From contig CAKQVC010000018.1 of assembly GCA_934277655.1 (NCBI GenBank), positions 1 to 15,528 of the forward strand: 15,528 nucleotides of DNA, written 5' to 3'. This stretch comes from an uncultured Clostridia bacterium. GTDB lineage: Bacteria; Bacillota; Clostridia; Peptostreptococcales; Anaerovoracaceae. A model generated the notes under the pieces. The model was not told the DNA's origin. It saw only the letters and a list, made by a program, of their open reading frames with translations, and made no database searches. Made by a program: the position numbers and the translations under genes. This document shows, piece after piece, positions 1 to 7,964 of the stretch. How positions within the stretch are numbered: the first letter of the stretch is position 1; the number at the start of each line of letters is the position of its first letter.

Positions 1-2550
1 GTTCTTGATAGAACCAAAGAACCCGGCGGACTCGGCGAACCTTTATTCTTAGATATGGTTGCTGCTGTAAGAGGCACAGAATTTGAAAACTGCTTCATCT
101 GCGGCGGTCGTTACGGTCTTGGTTCCAAGGACGTACAGCCTGGTGACGTTCTGGCTGTTTACGAAAACCTCTGGGCTGCAGAACCAAAGAAAGAATTTAC
201 CCTTTCCATCAACGACGACGTTACACACCTTTCCATCCACGGATCCGAAAATCCGGATGTTGCTCCTAAGGGAACAAAGGCTTGTAAATTCTGGGGACTT
301 GGTGCAGACGGTACGGTTGGTGCTAACAAGAACTCCGTTAAAATCATCGGTGACCACACAAATAAAAAAGCACAGGCTTACTTCCAGTATGACTCCAAGA
401 AATCCGGCGGTGTAACCATTTCCCACCTGAGATTCGGAGACGAACCGATCAAGTCTACATACTATATCAAACAGGCTGACTTCGTTGCCTGCCATAACTC
501 TGCTTACCTTTATAAGTATGAAATGGTACAGGACGTTAAACCGGGCGGCTTCTTCCTGCTGAACTGCGTATGGAACGATGACGAACTGGAAGAACACCTT
601 CCTGGACAGGTCAAGAGATACATTGCTCAGAACAACGTTCAGTTCTATACCTGCGATGCCGTTTCCCTCGCTAAGGAAATCGGTCTTGGTGCAAGAAGAA
701 CCAACTCCATCCTGCAGGCTGCATTCTTCAAACTGGCTGACATCATTCCAATCGATGAAGCTGTCGGCTACATGAAAGATGCGATTAAGAAAACTTACGG
801 CAGAAAAGGTCAGAACATCGTAGATATGAACTGTGCTGCTGTTGATGCAGGTATTACCCATGTTCATAAAGTAGAAGTTCCGGAAAGCTGGAAGACCGTA
901 GAAGACGATGCGCCGGCTCCTGCACTGATCGGTCGCGACCAGCTCCACACAGATTTCCTCAACGACATTCTCGTTCCGACAGGAAACCTTACTGCAGACA
1001 ATGTTCCTGTATCCAAGTTCTTAACTACCGTAAACGGTATGATGCCGGCAGGTACTGCAGCTTACGAAAAACGTGGCATTGCAGCCGACCTTCCGCACTG
1101 GAACCTGAAAAACTGTATGCAGTGTAACTGGTGTTCTTATGTATGCCCTCACGGCGTTGTAAGACCGTTCGTACTGACACAGGACGAAGCCGCCGATGTT
1201 GCAGACACAACTGCAATGAAAGGCACCAAAGAATACAAGTTTACCCTTGGATTCTCCCTCATGGATTGTACCGGATGTGGCTCCTGCGCAGAAGTATGTC
1301 CTGCAAGAAACAAAGCTATCACAATGGCTCCTGCAGAAGACGAATTCATGCATGCTCAGCAGGCTAAATACGATCACTTATACAAAGATATTGACGAAAA
1401 AGAAGTTCCGTTCAAGGAAAACACTGTTAAGGGATCCCAGTTCAAGACTCCGCTCATGGAATTCTCCGGCGCATGTCCTGGATGCGGCGAATCTCCTTAC
1501 GCAAAACTGGTAACACAGCTCTTCGGCGACAGAATGTTTATTGCAAACGCAACCGGATGTTCTTCCATCTGGGGTGCTTCCGCTCCTTCCACTCCTTACA
1601 CTGTGAACAAGGAAGGTAAAGGACCGGCTTGGGCTAACTCCTTATTCGAAGATAATGCGGAATTCGGTTTCGGTATGGCAACTTCCATCAATGCAAGAAG
1701 AAACGAAATGAAATCTGCAGTAGAAAGACTGTATGATGTTATCGGTGTACCGGCTAAAGCATGGGTTGCTTCCATGAACAATGCGAAACAGGCTCAGGTA
1801 ACCGGCGACATTCTCCTTGCAGAAGCTGAAAAGATCGCAGATACCAACGAAGACGCTAAATACGTAGTTGAAAATAAAGACATGCTGATGAAACCGTCCA
1901 TGTGGATCTTCGGTGGTGATGGATGGGCATACGACATCGGTTACGGCGGTGTTGACCACGTCCTTGCATCCGGCGAAAACGTAAACATCCTGGTATTCGA
2001 TACAGAAGTTTACTCTAACACAGGCGGCCAGTCCTCCAAATCGACTCCTATCGGTGCGGTTGCTAAATTCGCAGCTTCCGGTAAGGCAGTGAAGAAAAAA
2101 GACCTCGCTCAGATTGCTATGGCATACGGTTATGTATATGTAGCTCAGATTGCTATGGGTGCAAACCCTGAACAGACTCTGAAGGCTATCCGTGAAGCAG
2201 AAGCTTATGATGGACCTTCCCTGATCATCGCATACGCTCCATGTATCAACCACGGTATCAAAGCCGGCATGAACAAAGCAATGCTTGAAATGAAGAAAGC
2301 AGTACGTTCCGGTTACTGGGATCTGTTAAGATACAACCCTGCTCTGGCAGCAGAAGGCAAGAATCCGTTATCCATCGACAGTGCTGCTCCTACAGAAAGC
2401 TACAAAGACTTTATCATGGGTGAAGTACGTTACAACTCACTGGAACTGAAATTCCCTGAAAGAGCAGAACAGCTCTTCGAAAAAGGTGAAGAAGTTGCCC
2501 TTGACAGATACAAGGAACTGAAACACCGTCAGGAAAGTTTCGATAAATAG
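1..2550 (+). CDS. nifJ: Pyruvate:ferredoxin (flavodoxin) oxidoreductase, C-terminal part (5' end outside window)
   Basis: Single-chain PFOR: oxidises pyruvate and CoA to acetyl-CoA and CO2 and reduces ferredoxin in the cytoplasm. The frame is open from base 1 (VLDRTKEPGGLGEP, a PFOR signature), so this is a partial gene. The 849 codons seen compare with about 1,170-1,180 residues for the family, so roughly the first 330 are missing. In window numbering, the gamma-type domain comes first (about residues 90-230). Two 4Fe-4S motifs follow: Cys372/375/378/382 and Cys423/426/429/433, each CxxCxxCxxxC followed by Pro. The thiamine-diphosphate domain comes last, with GACPGCGE at 490-497, GGDGWAYDIG from 638 and YSNTGGQ at 671-677. 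No frameshift or missing key residue is visible. Codon use is strongly biased, as expected for a highly expressed gene. nfnA begins within about 20 nt of the stop, which indicates one operon. Family identity is very secure. Confidence 0.97.
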   Translation, partial: VLDRTKEPGGLGEPLFLDMVAAVRGTEFENCFICGGRYGLGSKDVQPGDVLAVYENLWAAEPKKEFTLSINDDVTHLSIHGSENPDVAPKGTKACKFWGLGADGTVGANKNSVKIIGDHTNKKAQAYFQYDSKKSGGVTISHLRFGDEPIKSTYYIKQADFVACHNSAYLYKYEMVQDVKPGGFFLLNCVWNDDELEEHLPGQVKRYIAQNNVQFYTCDAVSLAKEIGLGARRTNSILQAAFFKLADIIPIDEAVGYMKDAIKKTYGRKGQNIVDMNCAAVDAGITHVHKVEVPESWKTVEDDAPAPALIGRDQLHTDFLNDILVPTGNLTADNVPVSKFLTTVNGMMPAGTAAYEKRGIAADLPHWNLKNCMQCNWCSYVCPHGVVRPFVLTQDEAADVADTTAMKGTKEYKFTLGFSLMDCTGCGSCAEVCPARNKAITMAPAEDEFMHAQQAKYDHLYKDIDEKEVPFKENTVKGSQFKTPLMEFSGACPGCGESPYAKLVTQLFGDRMFIANATGCSSIWGASAPSTPYTVNKEGKGPAWANSLFEDNAEFGFGMATSINARRNEMKSAVERLYDVIGVPAKAWVASMNNAKQAQVTGDILLAEAEKIADTNEDAKYVVENKDMLMKPSMWIFGGDGWAYDIGYGGVDHVLASGENVNILVFDTEVYSNTGGQSSKSTPIGAVAKFAASGKAVKKKDLAQIAMAYGYVYVAQIAMGANPEQTLKAIREAEAYDGPSLIIAYAPCINHGIKAGMNKAMLEMKKAVRSGYWDLLRYNPALAAEGKNPLSIDSAAPTESYKDFIMGEVRYNSLELKFPERAEQLFEKGEEVALDRYKELKHRQESFDK

Positions 2551-2570
2551 AAAGGAGGATGATGATTAAC

Positions 2571-3425
2571 ATGAAAAGGTTTGAAGTAACATATAAAAGA
2601 AGACTGAACGACAACATGGTATGGCTCAAAATCTATGCTCCCCTTGTTGCCCGCAAAGCAAGACCCGGTCAGTTCATCATTCTTCGTACTGATGAATTTG
2701 GGGAAAGAATCCCTCTTACTATGGCAGGTCACAATGAAGAAGACGGCACGATCGATTTGATCTATGCTGCAGTCGGCAGAACAACTATGCTGATGGATCA
2801 GCTGGAAGTCGGCGACTGCTTCGCAGACATCGTAGGGCCTCTTGGTAAACCGACCCACATGGACGGACTTAAATCCGTCTGCGTAGTCGGTGGCGGTACC
2901 GGTAACGCACTGGCATACCCTCTTGCATCCGGTATGCACAATCACGGTGTAAGAACCACTATGATCGAAGGTTTCAAAAATAAAGATCTGGTAATCCTGG
3001 AAGATGAGTTCAGAGAAAACGTAGATGAACTGTATGTTGTAACTGACGACGGTTCCTATGGTGAAAAGGCTTTCACAACACAGAAGCTGGAAGAACTCAT
3101 CCAGAAAGGCGAAAAGTTCGATGAAATCGTTGCAGTCGGACCTCCGATTATGATGAAGCTGGTTTGCGAGATTGCAGCAAAATACAATATTCCTTCCGTT
3201 GCATCCCTTACTGCCTATATGATTGATGGTACAGGAATGTGCGGTGGCTGCAGATGCATGATCGGCGGCGAAGATAAATTCGTATGCGTAGACGGACCTG
3301 AATTCGATGGTTCCTTAGTAGACTGGGATGACCTTCTGAAGAGATCCAACTACTATAAAGACCAGGAAGCAGAAGACAGAGCTCACGTCTGCAGACTGAC
3401 AGGAGGTGTTCGTTACCATGATTAA
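2571..3425 (+). CDS. nfnA: NfnA: FAD/[2Fe-2S] subunit of NADH-dependent reduced ferredoxin:NADP+ oxidoreductase
   Basis: Small subunit of the Nfn transhydrogenase, which couples NADH and reduced ferredoxin oxidation to NADP+ reduction by flavin-based electron bifurcation. The protein has 284 residues, the usual family length. An FAD-binding barrel comes first (RPGQF 31-35, RIPLT 46-50), then a nucleotide-binding motif (GGGTGNALA 107-115), then a C-terminal iron-sulfur segment with Asp219 and Cys224, Cys227, Cys229 and Cys239. The T. maritima homologue holds a [2Fe-2S] cluster here. Three in-frame ATGs occur (2559, 2562, 2571). The SD AAAGGAGG (2551-2558) abuts the first two, so I chose 2571, 12 nt downstream. 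Homologues are also annotated as sulfide dehydrogenase or dihydroorotate dehydrogenase electron-transfer subunit, but pairing with nfnB and the absence of pyrimidine genes favour Nfn. It overlaps nfnB by 8 nt. Confidence 0.93.
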   Translation: MKRFEVTYKRRLNDNMVWLKIYAPLVARKARPGQFIILRTDEFGERIPLTMAGHNEEDGTIDLIYAAVGRTTMLMDQLEVGDCFADIVGPLGKPTHMDGLKSVCVVGGGTGNALAYPLASGMHNHGVRTTMIEGFKNKDLVILEDEFRENVDELYVVTDDGSYGEKAFTTQKLEELIQKGEKFDEIVAVGPPIMMKLVCEIAAKYNIPSVASLTAYMIDGTGMCGGCRCMIGGEDKFVCVDGPEFDGSLVDWDDLLKRSNYYKDQEAEDRAHVCRLTGGVRYHD

Positions 3426-4806
3426 TATTGTAAACAAACAAAACCCGATGCCGGAACAGGCTCCTGACGTAAGGAACAAAAACTTCCTGGAAGTCTGCAC
3501 AGGCTATTCGGAGCAGCAAGCAATCAGCGAAGCAATGCGCTGCTTCAGATGCCGCAAGAAACCTTGCGTTTCCGGATGTCCGGTAAATATCAAAATTCCT
3601 GATTTCATTGCGAAAGTTGCAGAAGGCGATTTTGAAGCTGCTTATGAAATCATTTCTCAGGACAGCTCCCTTCCTGCAGTATGCGGTCGTGTATGTCCGC
3701 AGGAAAACCAGTGTCAGGGAAACTGTGTACAGTGTTCCAAAGGCGAACCGGTTGCTATCGGCCGTCTGGAAAGATTCGTGGCTGACTGGCATTCCGCAAA
3801 CTTCGGTGATGAAGAGATCAAACCGGTTGCAGAAGGCGGTCACAAAGTTGCTATCATCGGTGCAGGTCCTGCAGGGCTTGCATGCGCAGGCGATCTGATT
3901 AATAAAGGTTACGACGTAACAGTTTATGAAGCATTACATAAAGCCGGCGGCGTACTGGTTTATGGTATTCCACAGTTCCGTCTTCCAAAAGAAATCGTTG
4001 CGAAAGAAGTAGCGAAACTGGAAGCAAAAGGAGTAAAATTCATCACAGATGCAGTTGTTGGACGTGCGATTACAGTTGACGAACTGATGAAAGAAGAAGG
4101 TTACGAATCCGTATTCATCGGTACCGGAGCCGGTCTTCCGTCTTTCATGCACATTCCGGGCGAAAACCTGATCGGTGTTTGCTCCGCTAACGAATATCTG
4201 ACTCGTATCAATCTGATGAAAGCTTACCTTCCGGAATACGACACTCCGATCATGCATGCTGACAAGATTGCTATCGTCGGCGGCGGAAATGTTGCAATGG
4301 ACGCTGCCCGTTGCGCTAAGAGAATGGGTGCAAGCCACGTATATGTTATCTATCGTCGTAGTATGGCTGAACTTCCTGCAAGAGCAGAAGAAGTACACCA
4401 CGCTATGGAAGAAGGCGTTGAATTCAAGCTTTTGAACAATCCTGTTCAGATCCTCGGAGACGAAAACGGCAATGTAAGAGCCATCGAATGCGTAGAAATG
4501 GAACTGGGCGAACCGGATGCATCTGGCAGAAGAAAGCCTATCGTGAAAGAAGGTTCCAACTTCGAACTTCCGGTTGATATGGTCATCATGTCTATCGGTA
4601 CCAAGTTAAACACTCTGATCCTGGATACTACAGAAAATCTGGAAGCCAATAAAAAAGGTGGTATCGGAACAGACGATGATGCAGCTACAAACCGTGACGG
4701 CATCTTCGCAGGCGGCGACGCTGTAACAGGCGCTGCAACCGTTATCAAAGCGATGGGCGCTGGCAAGAAGGCTGCTGCAAGTATTGACAGATACTTCAAT
4801 AAGTAA
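3418..4806 (+). CDS. nfnB: NfnB: FAD/[4Fe-4S] subunit of Nfn transhydrogenase (GltD-like)
   Basis: Large subunit of the Nfn complex and a paralogue of the glutamate synthase small chain GltD. It has 462 residues. The N-terminal iron-sulfur domain contains Cys42/45/50/54 and Cys89/93/99/103/106. An FAD-binding motif follows (GAGPAG 148-153), then an NADP(H)-binding motif (GGGNVAMD 288-295), and the C-terminal flavoprotein signature with GIFAGGDAV. The start is ATG 3418, 11 nt after AGGAGG (3401-3406). An in-frame GTG at 3406 overlaps that SD and is unlikely. The start lies inside the end of nfnA (8-nt overlap), implying translational coupling. No glutamate synthase large subunit is adjacent, so a gltD role is less likely than Nfn. 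The gene is followed at once by a strong terminator, which makes it the last gene of the nifJ-nfnA-nfnB operon. Confidence 0.93.
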   Translation: MINIVNKQNPMPEQAPDVRNKNFLEVCTGYSEQQAISEAMRCFRCRKKPCVSGCPVNIKIPDFIAKVAEGDFEAAYEIISQDSSLPAVCGRVCPQENQCQGNCVQCSKGEPVAIGRLERFVADWHSANFGDEEIKPVAEGGHKVAIIGAGPAGLACAGDLINKGYDVTVYEALHKAGGVLVYGIPQFRLPKEIVAKEVAKLEAKGVKFITDAVVGRAITVDELMKEEGYESVFIGTGAGLPSFMHIPGENLIGVCSANEYLTRINLMKAYLPEYDTPIMHADKIAIVGGGNVAMDAARCAKRMGASHVYVIYRRSMAELPARAEEVHHAMEEGVEFKLLNNPVQILGDENGNVRAIECVEMELGEPDASGRRKPIVKEGSNFELPVDMVIMSIGTKLNTLILDTTENLEANKKGGIGTDDDAATNRDGIFAGGDAVTGAATVIKAMGAGKKAAASIDRYFNK

Positions 4807-4834
4807 TATCTCTTAGATTTCAGGTCTACTATAC

Positions 4835-4892
4835 AAAAAGGGCTGAGCCCAGGTGGTAAATGTGATATACCGCCTGGGTCTCAGCCCTTTTT
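4835..4892. terminator. Strong bidirectional intrinsic terminator between convergent operons
   Basis: A near-perfect inverted repeat: left arm 4835-4858 (A5 then GGGCTGAGCCCAGG...), a 9-nt loop, right arm 4868-4892 ending in T5. There is one bulged T and one G-T pair. It starts 29 nt after the nfnB stop. Because A5 precedes and T5 follows the stem, it should also stop transcription of the minus-strand kinase gene whose stop is at 4952. Confidence 0.93.
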
Positions 4893-4951
4893 ATTACAAA
4901 TTTATTTCCTTCTTCTGGGCTTACGCGCTCGCACAGAACACTCTATACACT

Positions 4952-5590
4952 CTATTCTGTTTCACCCTGCAAGTCAACTGCATTGAGTACAACATCGCAG
5001 ACATGTTCAATGTCGTAATGCTCAAGATATGCGGTTTCCAGCGGAATCCATAAATCTCGATATTCCAGATATCCTTCCTCGCCTTCTCTGCGGATCAGCC
5101 GCTGTTTCTGCAGTTCAGCCGGAGATAATACGCAGATTGTCAGATCATAAGCATTTCGCAGCTCTGGTCGCATGGAATAAGCACCTTCCACGATCAAGAG
5201 ACTTCCCGGCTCGATCGTGATTTCCTCGGCAATATCCAGGATCTCATCACTGAATTTACCATAGTGAAAAGTCTCCTGCCCTTTTAAATACGGCATTGCT
5301 TCCACTAAAAACCTCTCGTAGTGGACATTTCCTCCCGGCTCGCTTCTCCGTTCCTGCGTGCGGAGTTCAACCGGCAGGTAAAAGTCGTCCATATGCACAA
5401 CCTGCCCGCCAAAACGTTGTGCCAGCCTTGCCGCAAGCGTTGTCTTTCCGGAACCGCACATGCCATCCATTGCAATAACCATTCTCTCTCCCTGTGTTTC
5501 AAAGGCAGGGAGCATTTCTTCTATTTTTTCAGCCAGCTCCTGCGGACTCATCGGTACCGCCAGGCTGGCATTTCTTTCCTGATTCTCCAC
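4952..5590 (-). CDS. Uridine-kinase-like P-loop kinase
   Basis: A 212-residue cytoplasmic phosphotransferase of the uridine kinase/phosphoribulokinase-like P-loop group. Walker A is GMCGSGKTT (43-51). The acidic substrate-binding motif HMDDFYLP is at 66-73. RRSEPGGNVHYERF and IVEGAYSMRPEL, both typical of bacterial uridine kinase-like proteins, follow, and then a lid-type region rich in Arg. The true acceptor is not established: nucleoside or another small hydroxyl compound. The upstream-most start is GTG at 5588-5590 with only a weak GGAAA-type SD; an internal ATG at codon 14 is possible and would leave the domain intact. It lies 27 nt after the DUF2284 gene on the same strand, so the two are probably cotranscribed. 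It converges on nfnB and shares its terminator. Confidence 0.85.
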   Translation of the reverse strand: MENQERNASLAVPMSPQELAEKIEEMLPAFETQGERMVIAMDGMCGSGKTTLAARLAQRFGGQVVHMDDFYLPVELRTQERRSEPGGNVHYERFLVEAMPYLKGQETFHYGKFSDEILDIAEEITIEPGSLLIVEGAYSMRPELRNAYDLTICVLSPAELQKQRLIRREGEEGYLEYRDLWIPLETAYLEHYDIEHVCDVVLNAVDLQGETE

Positions 5591-5617
5591 TTTTTCTTTT
5601 CAGTTTCCTATCTGTTA

Positions 5618-6166
5618 TTATTTTTTCAGAAGACCGCCTATCAGAACAAAATAGTTCGGTACCTTATCTTCCTGAATCCATTCCAGCTCAATTCCCAAAA
5701 GATCATGAACCGTTTTCCCGACATTGCCACCGATTGATTCGATGGAATACCGCAGTTTATCCGGATATCTGCATGGCTTTCCGGACGGTCTGGTGCAATT
5801 TTGCTTCCCACACACACTGCAGCTGCCGGCTGATAACGATATACTCCCCGGAAAAATCTCTTCCAGCTCAAACAGTTCCTTACCTATGTCAGCCTTGACT
5901 TTCTCCATGATCTCCATGCTTTCCTCTTTCGAGACTGCTTCGTCAAAACAGATTTTATATCCAAGTATAAAAAGCTCCCGGTATTCTTTCCAATACGCCT
6001 CCTGGCTGAAATCATAGGACGGACAGGACCACAATCTGTCGTAATTAGGGCATACCTTACAATATTCCAGAAACTCCGCCACGTTCACATATTTTTCAAA
6101 ATACTCCGAAACGCTTATGGTGGTTTCGTATCTTTTCAAAGTATACTTCGTATGCAATGTGTGCAT
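5618..6166 (-). CDS. DUF2284 family cysteine-rich metal-binding protein
   Basis: Predicted metal-binding protein of the DUF2284 family (function unknown). With the start at 6166 it has 182 residues. Cys36, Cys39 and Cys48 sit in an N-terminal CxxCPNYxxxWxCPSY motif. Cys116, Cys119, Cys124 and Cys132 lie in a second block ending GKPCRYPDKLRYSIESIGGNVG, the most conserved part of the family. Seven cysteines in two clusters suggest an Fe-S or zinc site; this is inferred. The frame stays open to an ATG at 6274, which would add 36 residues resembling a membrane anchor (KKFVYIYCIIFLILMIYLI). I prefer 6166 because AGGGGG lies 11 nt upstream, the extension is outside the domain and comes from an AT-rich stretch, and the longer form would leave only 76 nt to the divergent gene. 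A real N-terminal anchor cannot be excluded. Confidence 0.82.
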   Translation of the reverse strand: MHTLHTKYTLKRYETTISVSEYFEKYVNVAEFLEYCKVCPNYDRLWSCPSYDFSQEAYWKEYRELFILGYKICFDEAVSKEESMEIMEKVKADIGKELFELEEIFPGSISLSAGSCSVCGKQNCTRPSGKPCRYPDKLRYSIESIGGNVGKTVHDLLGIELEWIQEDKVPNYFVLIGGLLKK

Positions 6167-6350
6167 TTTTTGGGCATCCCCCTGTTCTGTTAAAATAGAT
6201 AAAGACTCAATTAAGTATATCATAAGAATCAAAAATATGATACAATAAATATAAACAAATTTTTTATATTTCATGCTCTCACCGGATTCCTTTCAAAAAT
6301 GACCCGGCAAACATTCGATTATGAGAGAAAACAGATTTTCGGAGGCTGTT

Positions 6351-7838
6351 ATGGCATTTAATTTTTTTAAAAAAACAGAAACCGCAGACTTAATTCTGCA
6401 CAATGGTCACATTTTTACACAGGATCCCCAGATGCCCTGGACGTCAGCCGTTGCCTGCAAGGATGAAAAAATCCTGGGTGTTGGTGATTTTGAAGGGATG
6501 CAACATTTGATCGGCCCCGATACACAAGTTATCGACCTTGGAGAAAAATATATGCTCCCCGGTTTTATTGATGTCCACAGAAGCCCGGTTCTTAAAGTTT
6601 TTGACGGAAGATATTTAGATCTAATCGACTGCCACACAACCGAAGACGTTTTAGAAGCAGTCCAATGGTTCGCAGAAGATAATCCAGATGATGAGATCAT
6701 TTTCGGTTACGGCTATGATGATCCCCTCCGCCCCAGTGATGCACCATCAGATAACGCTGATCCAGCAGGTGTCGAAAGCCGGAACGATGGCGATGAAGAA
6801 GCAGACTCTGAAAACCCACGCTCCCACTCAGCAGAGATTTTGAGCCGTGCGTGCAATGATCGCCCAGTCATCCTGCTTGCAAAAAGCTGCGTGGACTGCT
6901 GGACCAATCTTACCGCCGATCAGATCATCACAGATACTGCCGAAGAAGAAGTTGTACAGACGATCACGACAGCTTATGCACTCAACCTGCTGATCCCGTT
7001 CGATTTTGATGACGTGGAATTATCTGTGAAACAAGAAATTGAAGCGTTGTCCGATAAAGGCTTTACATCCGTTCTGAACCTGGGCTCTCCAGATTATTTC
7101 GAGAATCTGTATCAGGATGCGATCATGGGGCTTTATAATGAGGGGGAAATGCGGCAGAGATTCTTCGGGTCATATTATGCAAACCGTCCATTGCATCCGG
7201 CGGTTTTCCTGCATAAATTATCGACAAGACGCACAAACTGTATAGAAATGGGAGAGATGGTCCATGCGGATATGCTGAACCTGTACCTTGAAAATGCCAC
7301 TTCTCCAGCACCGTTTTCACAAGATGCGTTGAATTTGATCCTGAAACAGATTTCTGATAAGAATTTTGGCATCTTTCTGGAGGCTGTCAACGAAGAAGAT
7401 CTTCTCATGGCTTATGAAGCATTAGAGCATGTCCGCAGCAAAGGATATAAGAACACATTCGTCATTGCATCTGACTATGAGCTGCCGAATGATAAGGCCG
7501 GCGAATTATATCACGCAGAAGACTGCATCAAGACCTGGGGCAGCAATCTGATGGCACAAACGAGCCTTTCCGGTCATGCACAAAGCACTGCGGAAGCCAT
7601 TGACCAGCTTACAATTCAGGCAGCCGCTGTTCTTGGCAAATCAGGCGAACTGGGCATGATCACAAAAGGACGTCTGGCAGACTTTGTTGTCTTTGATGAA
7701 GATCCGTTCAGTTTCGACTTAAAGACTTTCTTTAAACTTCATGCTTCCATGACAATCCTTGGAGGTCAGGTGGTTTACGATGCTGATGCAGAAGCAGATA
7801 TGGAGCTTTATAACTTGATGAGTTCGCAGCATCTGTAG
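6351..7838 (+). CDS. Amidohydrolase-fold (YtcJ-type) protein lacking the metal ligands; probable pseudoenzyme
   Basis: A 495-residue protein clearly built like the YtcJ/amidohydrolase-3 family. The N-terminal beta-sandwich start is ADLILHNGHIFTQDPQ (12-27), then VIDLGEKYMLPGFIDVH (60-76), RPVILL (171-176), and the closing ITKGRLADFVVFDEDPF (437-453). The catalytic positions are altered. The family HxH after GFID is His76-Arg77-Ser78. The usual DGHxxWVNS is SCVDCWTNL (179-187). The usual HAIGD region reads EAVNEED (344-350), and the RxEH and terminal Asp motifs are not found. Residues about 133-160 form an acidic, low-complexity insertion. The frame is intact, with no stop or frameshift. The start is ATG 6351, 5 nt after GGAGG (6341-6345); an ATG at 6321 has no SD. 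I infer a catalytically inactive or repurposed protein. The ligand is unknown. The lipoprotein gene follows after 126 nt. Confidence 0.82.
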   Translation: MAFNFFKKTETADLILHNGHIFTQDPQMPWTSAVACKDEKILGVGDFEGMQHLIGPDTQVIDLGEKYMLPGFIDVHRSPVLKVFDGRYLDLIDCHTTEDVLEAVQWFAEDNPDDEIIFGYGYDDPLRPSDAPSDNADPAGVESRNDGDEEADSENPRSHSAEILSRACNDRPVILLAKSCVDCWTNLTADQIITDTAEEEVVQTITTAYALNLLIPFDFDDVELSVKQEIEALSDKGFTSVLNLGSPDYFENLYQDAIMGLYNEGEMRQRFFGSYYANRPLHPAVFLHKLSTRRTNCIEMGEMVHADMLNLYLENATSPAPFSQDALNLILKQISDKNFGIFLEAVNEEDLLMAYEALEHVRSKGYKNTFVIASDYELPNDKAGELYHAEDCIKTWGSNLMAQTSLSGHAQSTAEAIDQLTIQAAAVLGKSGELGMITKGRLADFVVFDEDPFSFDLKTFFKLHASMTILGGQVVYDADAEADMELYNLMSSQHL

Positions 7839-7873
7839 ATATCCGCCCATCTGCAAAAGTTCTGGCTGTAATT

Positions 7874-7897
7874 TCGGGAATATAATCGGGAATATAA
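7874..7897. repeat. Exact tandem duplication of a 12-bp unit
   Basis: TCGGGAATATAA occurs twice head to tail (7874-7885, 7886-7897) in the gap upstream of the lipoprotein gene. The repeat junction creates TATAAT at 7881-7886, a possible -10 box, although no convincing -35 lies 16-18 nt upstream. Confidence 0.85.
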
Positions 7898-7922
7898 AAG
7901 GTATTTTTCCTGCATACTAATA

Positions 7923-7946
7923 ATAGCGGTGCAAATATACCGCTAT
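7923..7946 (+). promoter_or_regulatory. Stem-loop just upstream of the lipoprotein ribosome binding site
   Basis: Perfect 8-bp inverted repeat ATAGCGGT (7923-7930) / ACCGCTAT (7939-7946) with an 8-nt loop, ending 3 nt before the SD AGGAGG (7950-7955). It could be an mRNA hairpin tuning translation or a protein-binding dyad. It has no T-run and so is not a terminator. The role is inferred only. Confidence 0.5.
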
Positions 7947-7964
7947 GTGAGGAGGATATAAAAA

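Noticed and set aside
49..948. A 299-codon open frame on the minus strand opposite nifJ
   Set aside because: It lies wholly antisense to a clearly conserved PFOR frame, shows no recognisable domain and no SD. Long antisense frames are expected from the biased codon use of a highly expressed gene. The same applies to the minus-strand frames at 1021-1377, 1642-2253, 3208-3843 and 3934-4401.
3418..4806. Calling this gene glutamate synthase small subunit (gltD)
   Set aside because: No large-subunit gene is adjacent, and it overlaps nfnA, which fits the NfnAB complex.
6351..7838. Calling the amidohydrolase-like gene a pseudogene
   Set aside because: The frame is intact, with a good SD and both terminal signatures. 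Only the catalytic residues are changed, so a pseudoenzyme is a better description than a broken gene.
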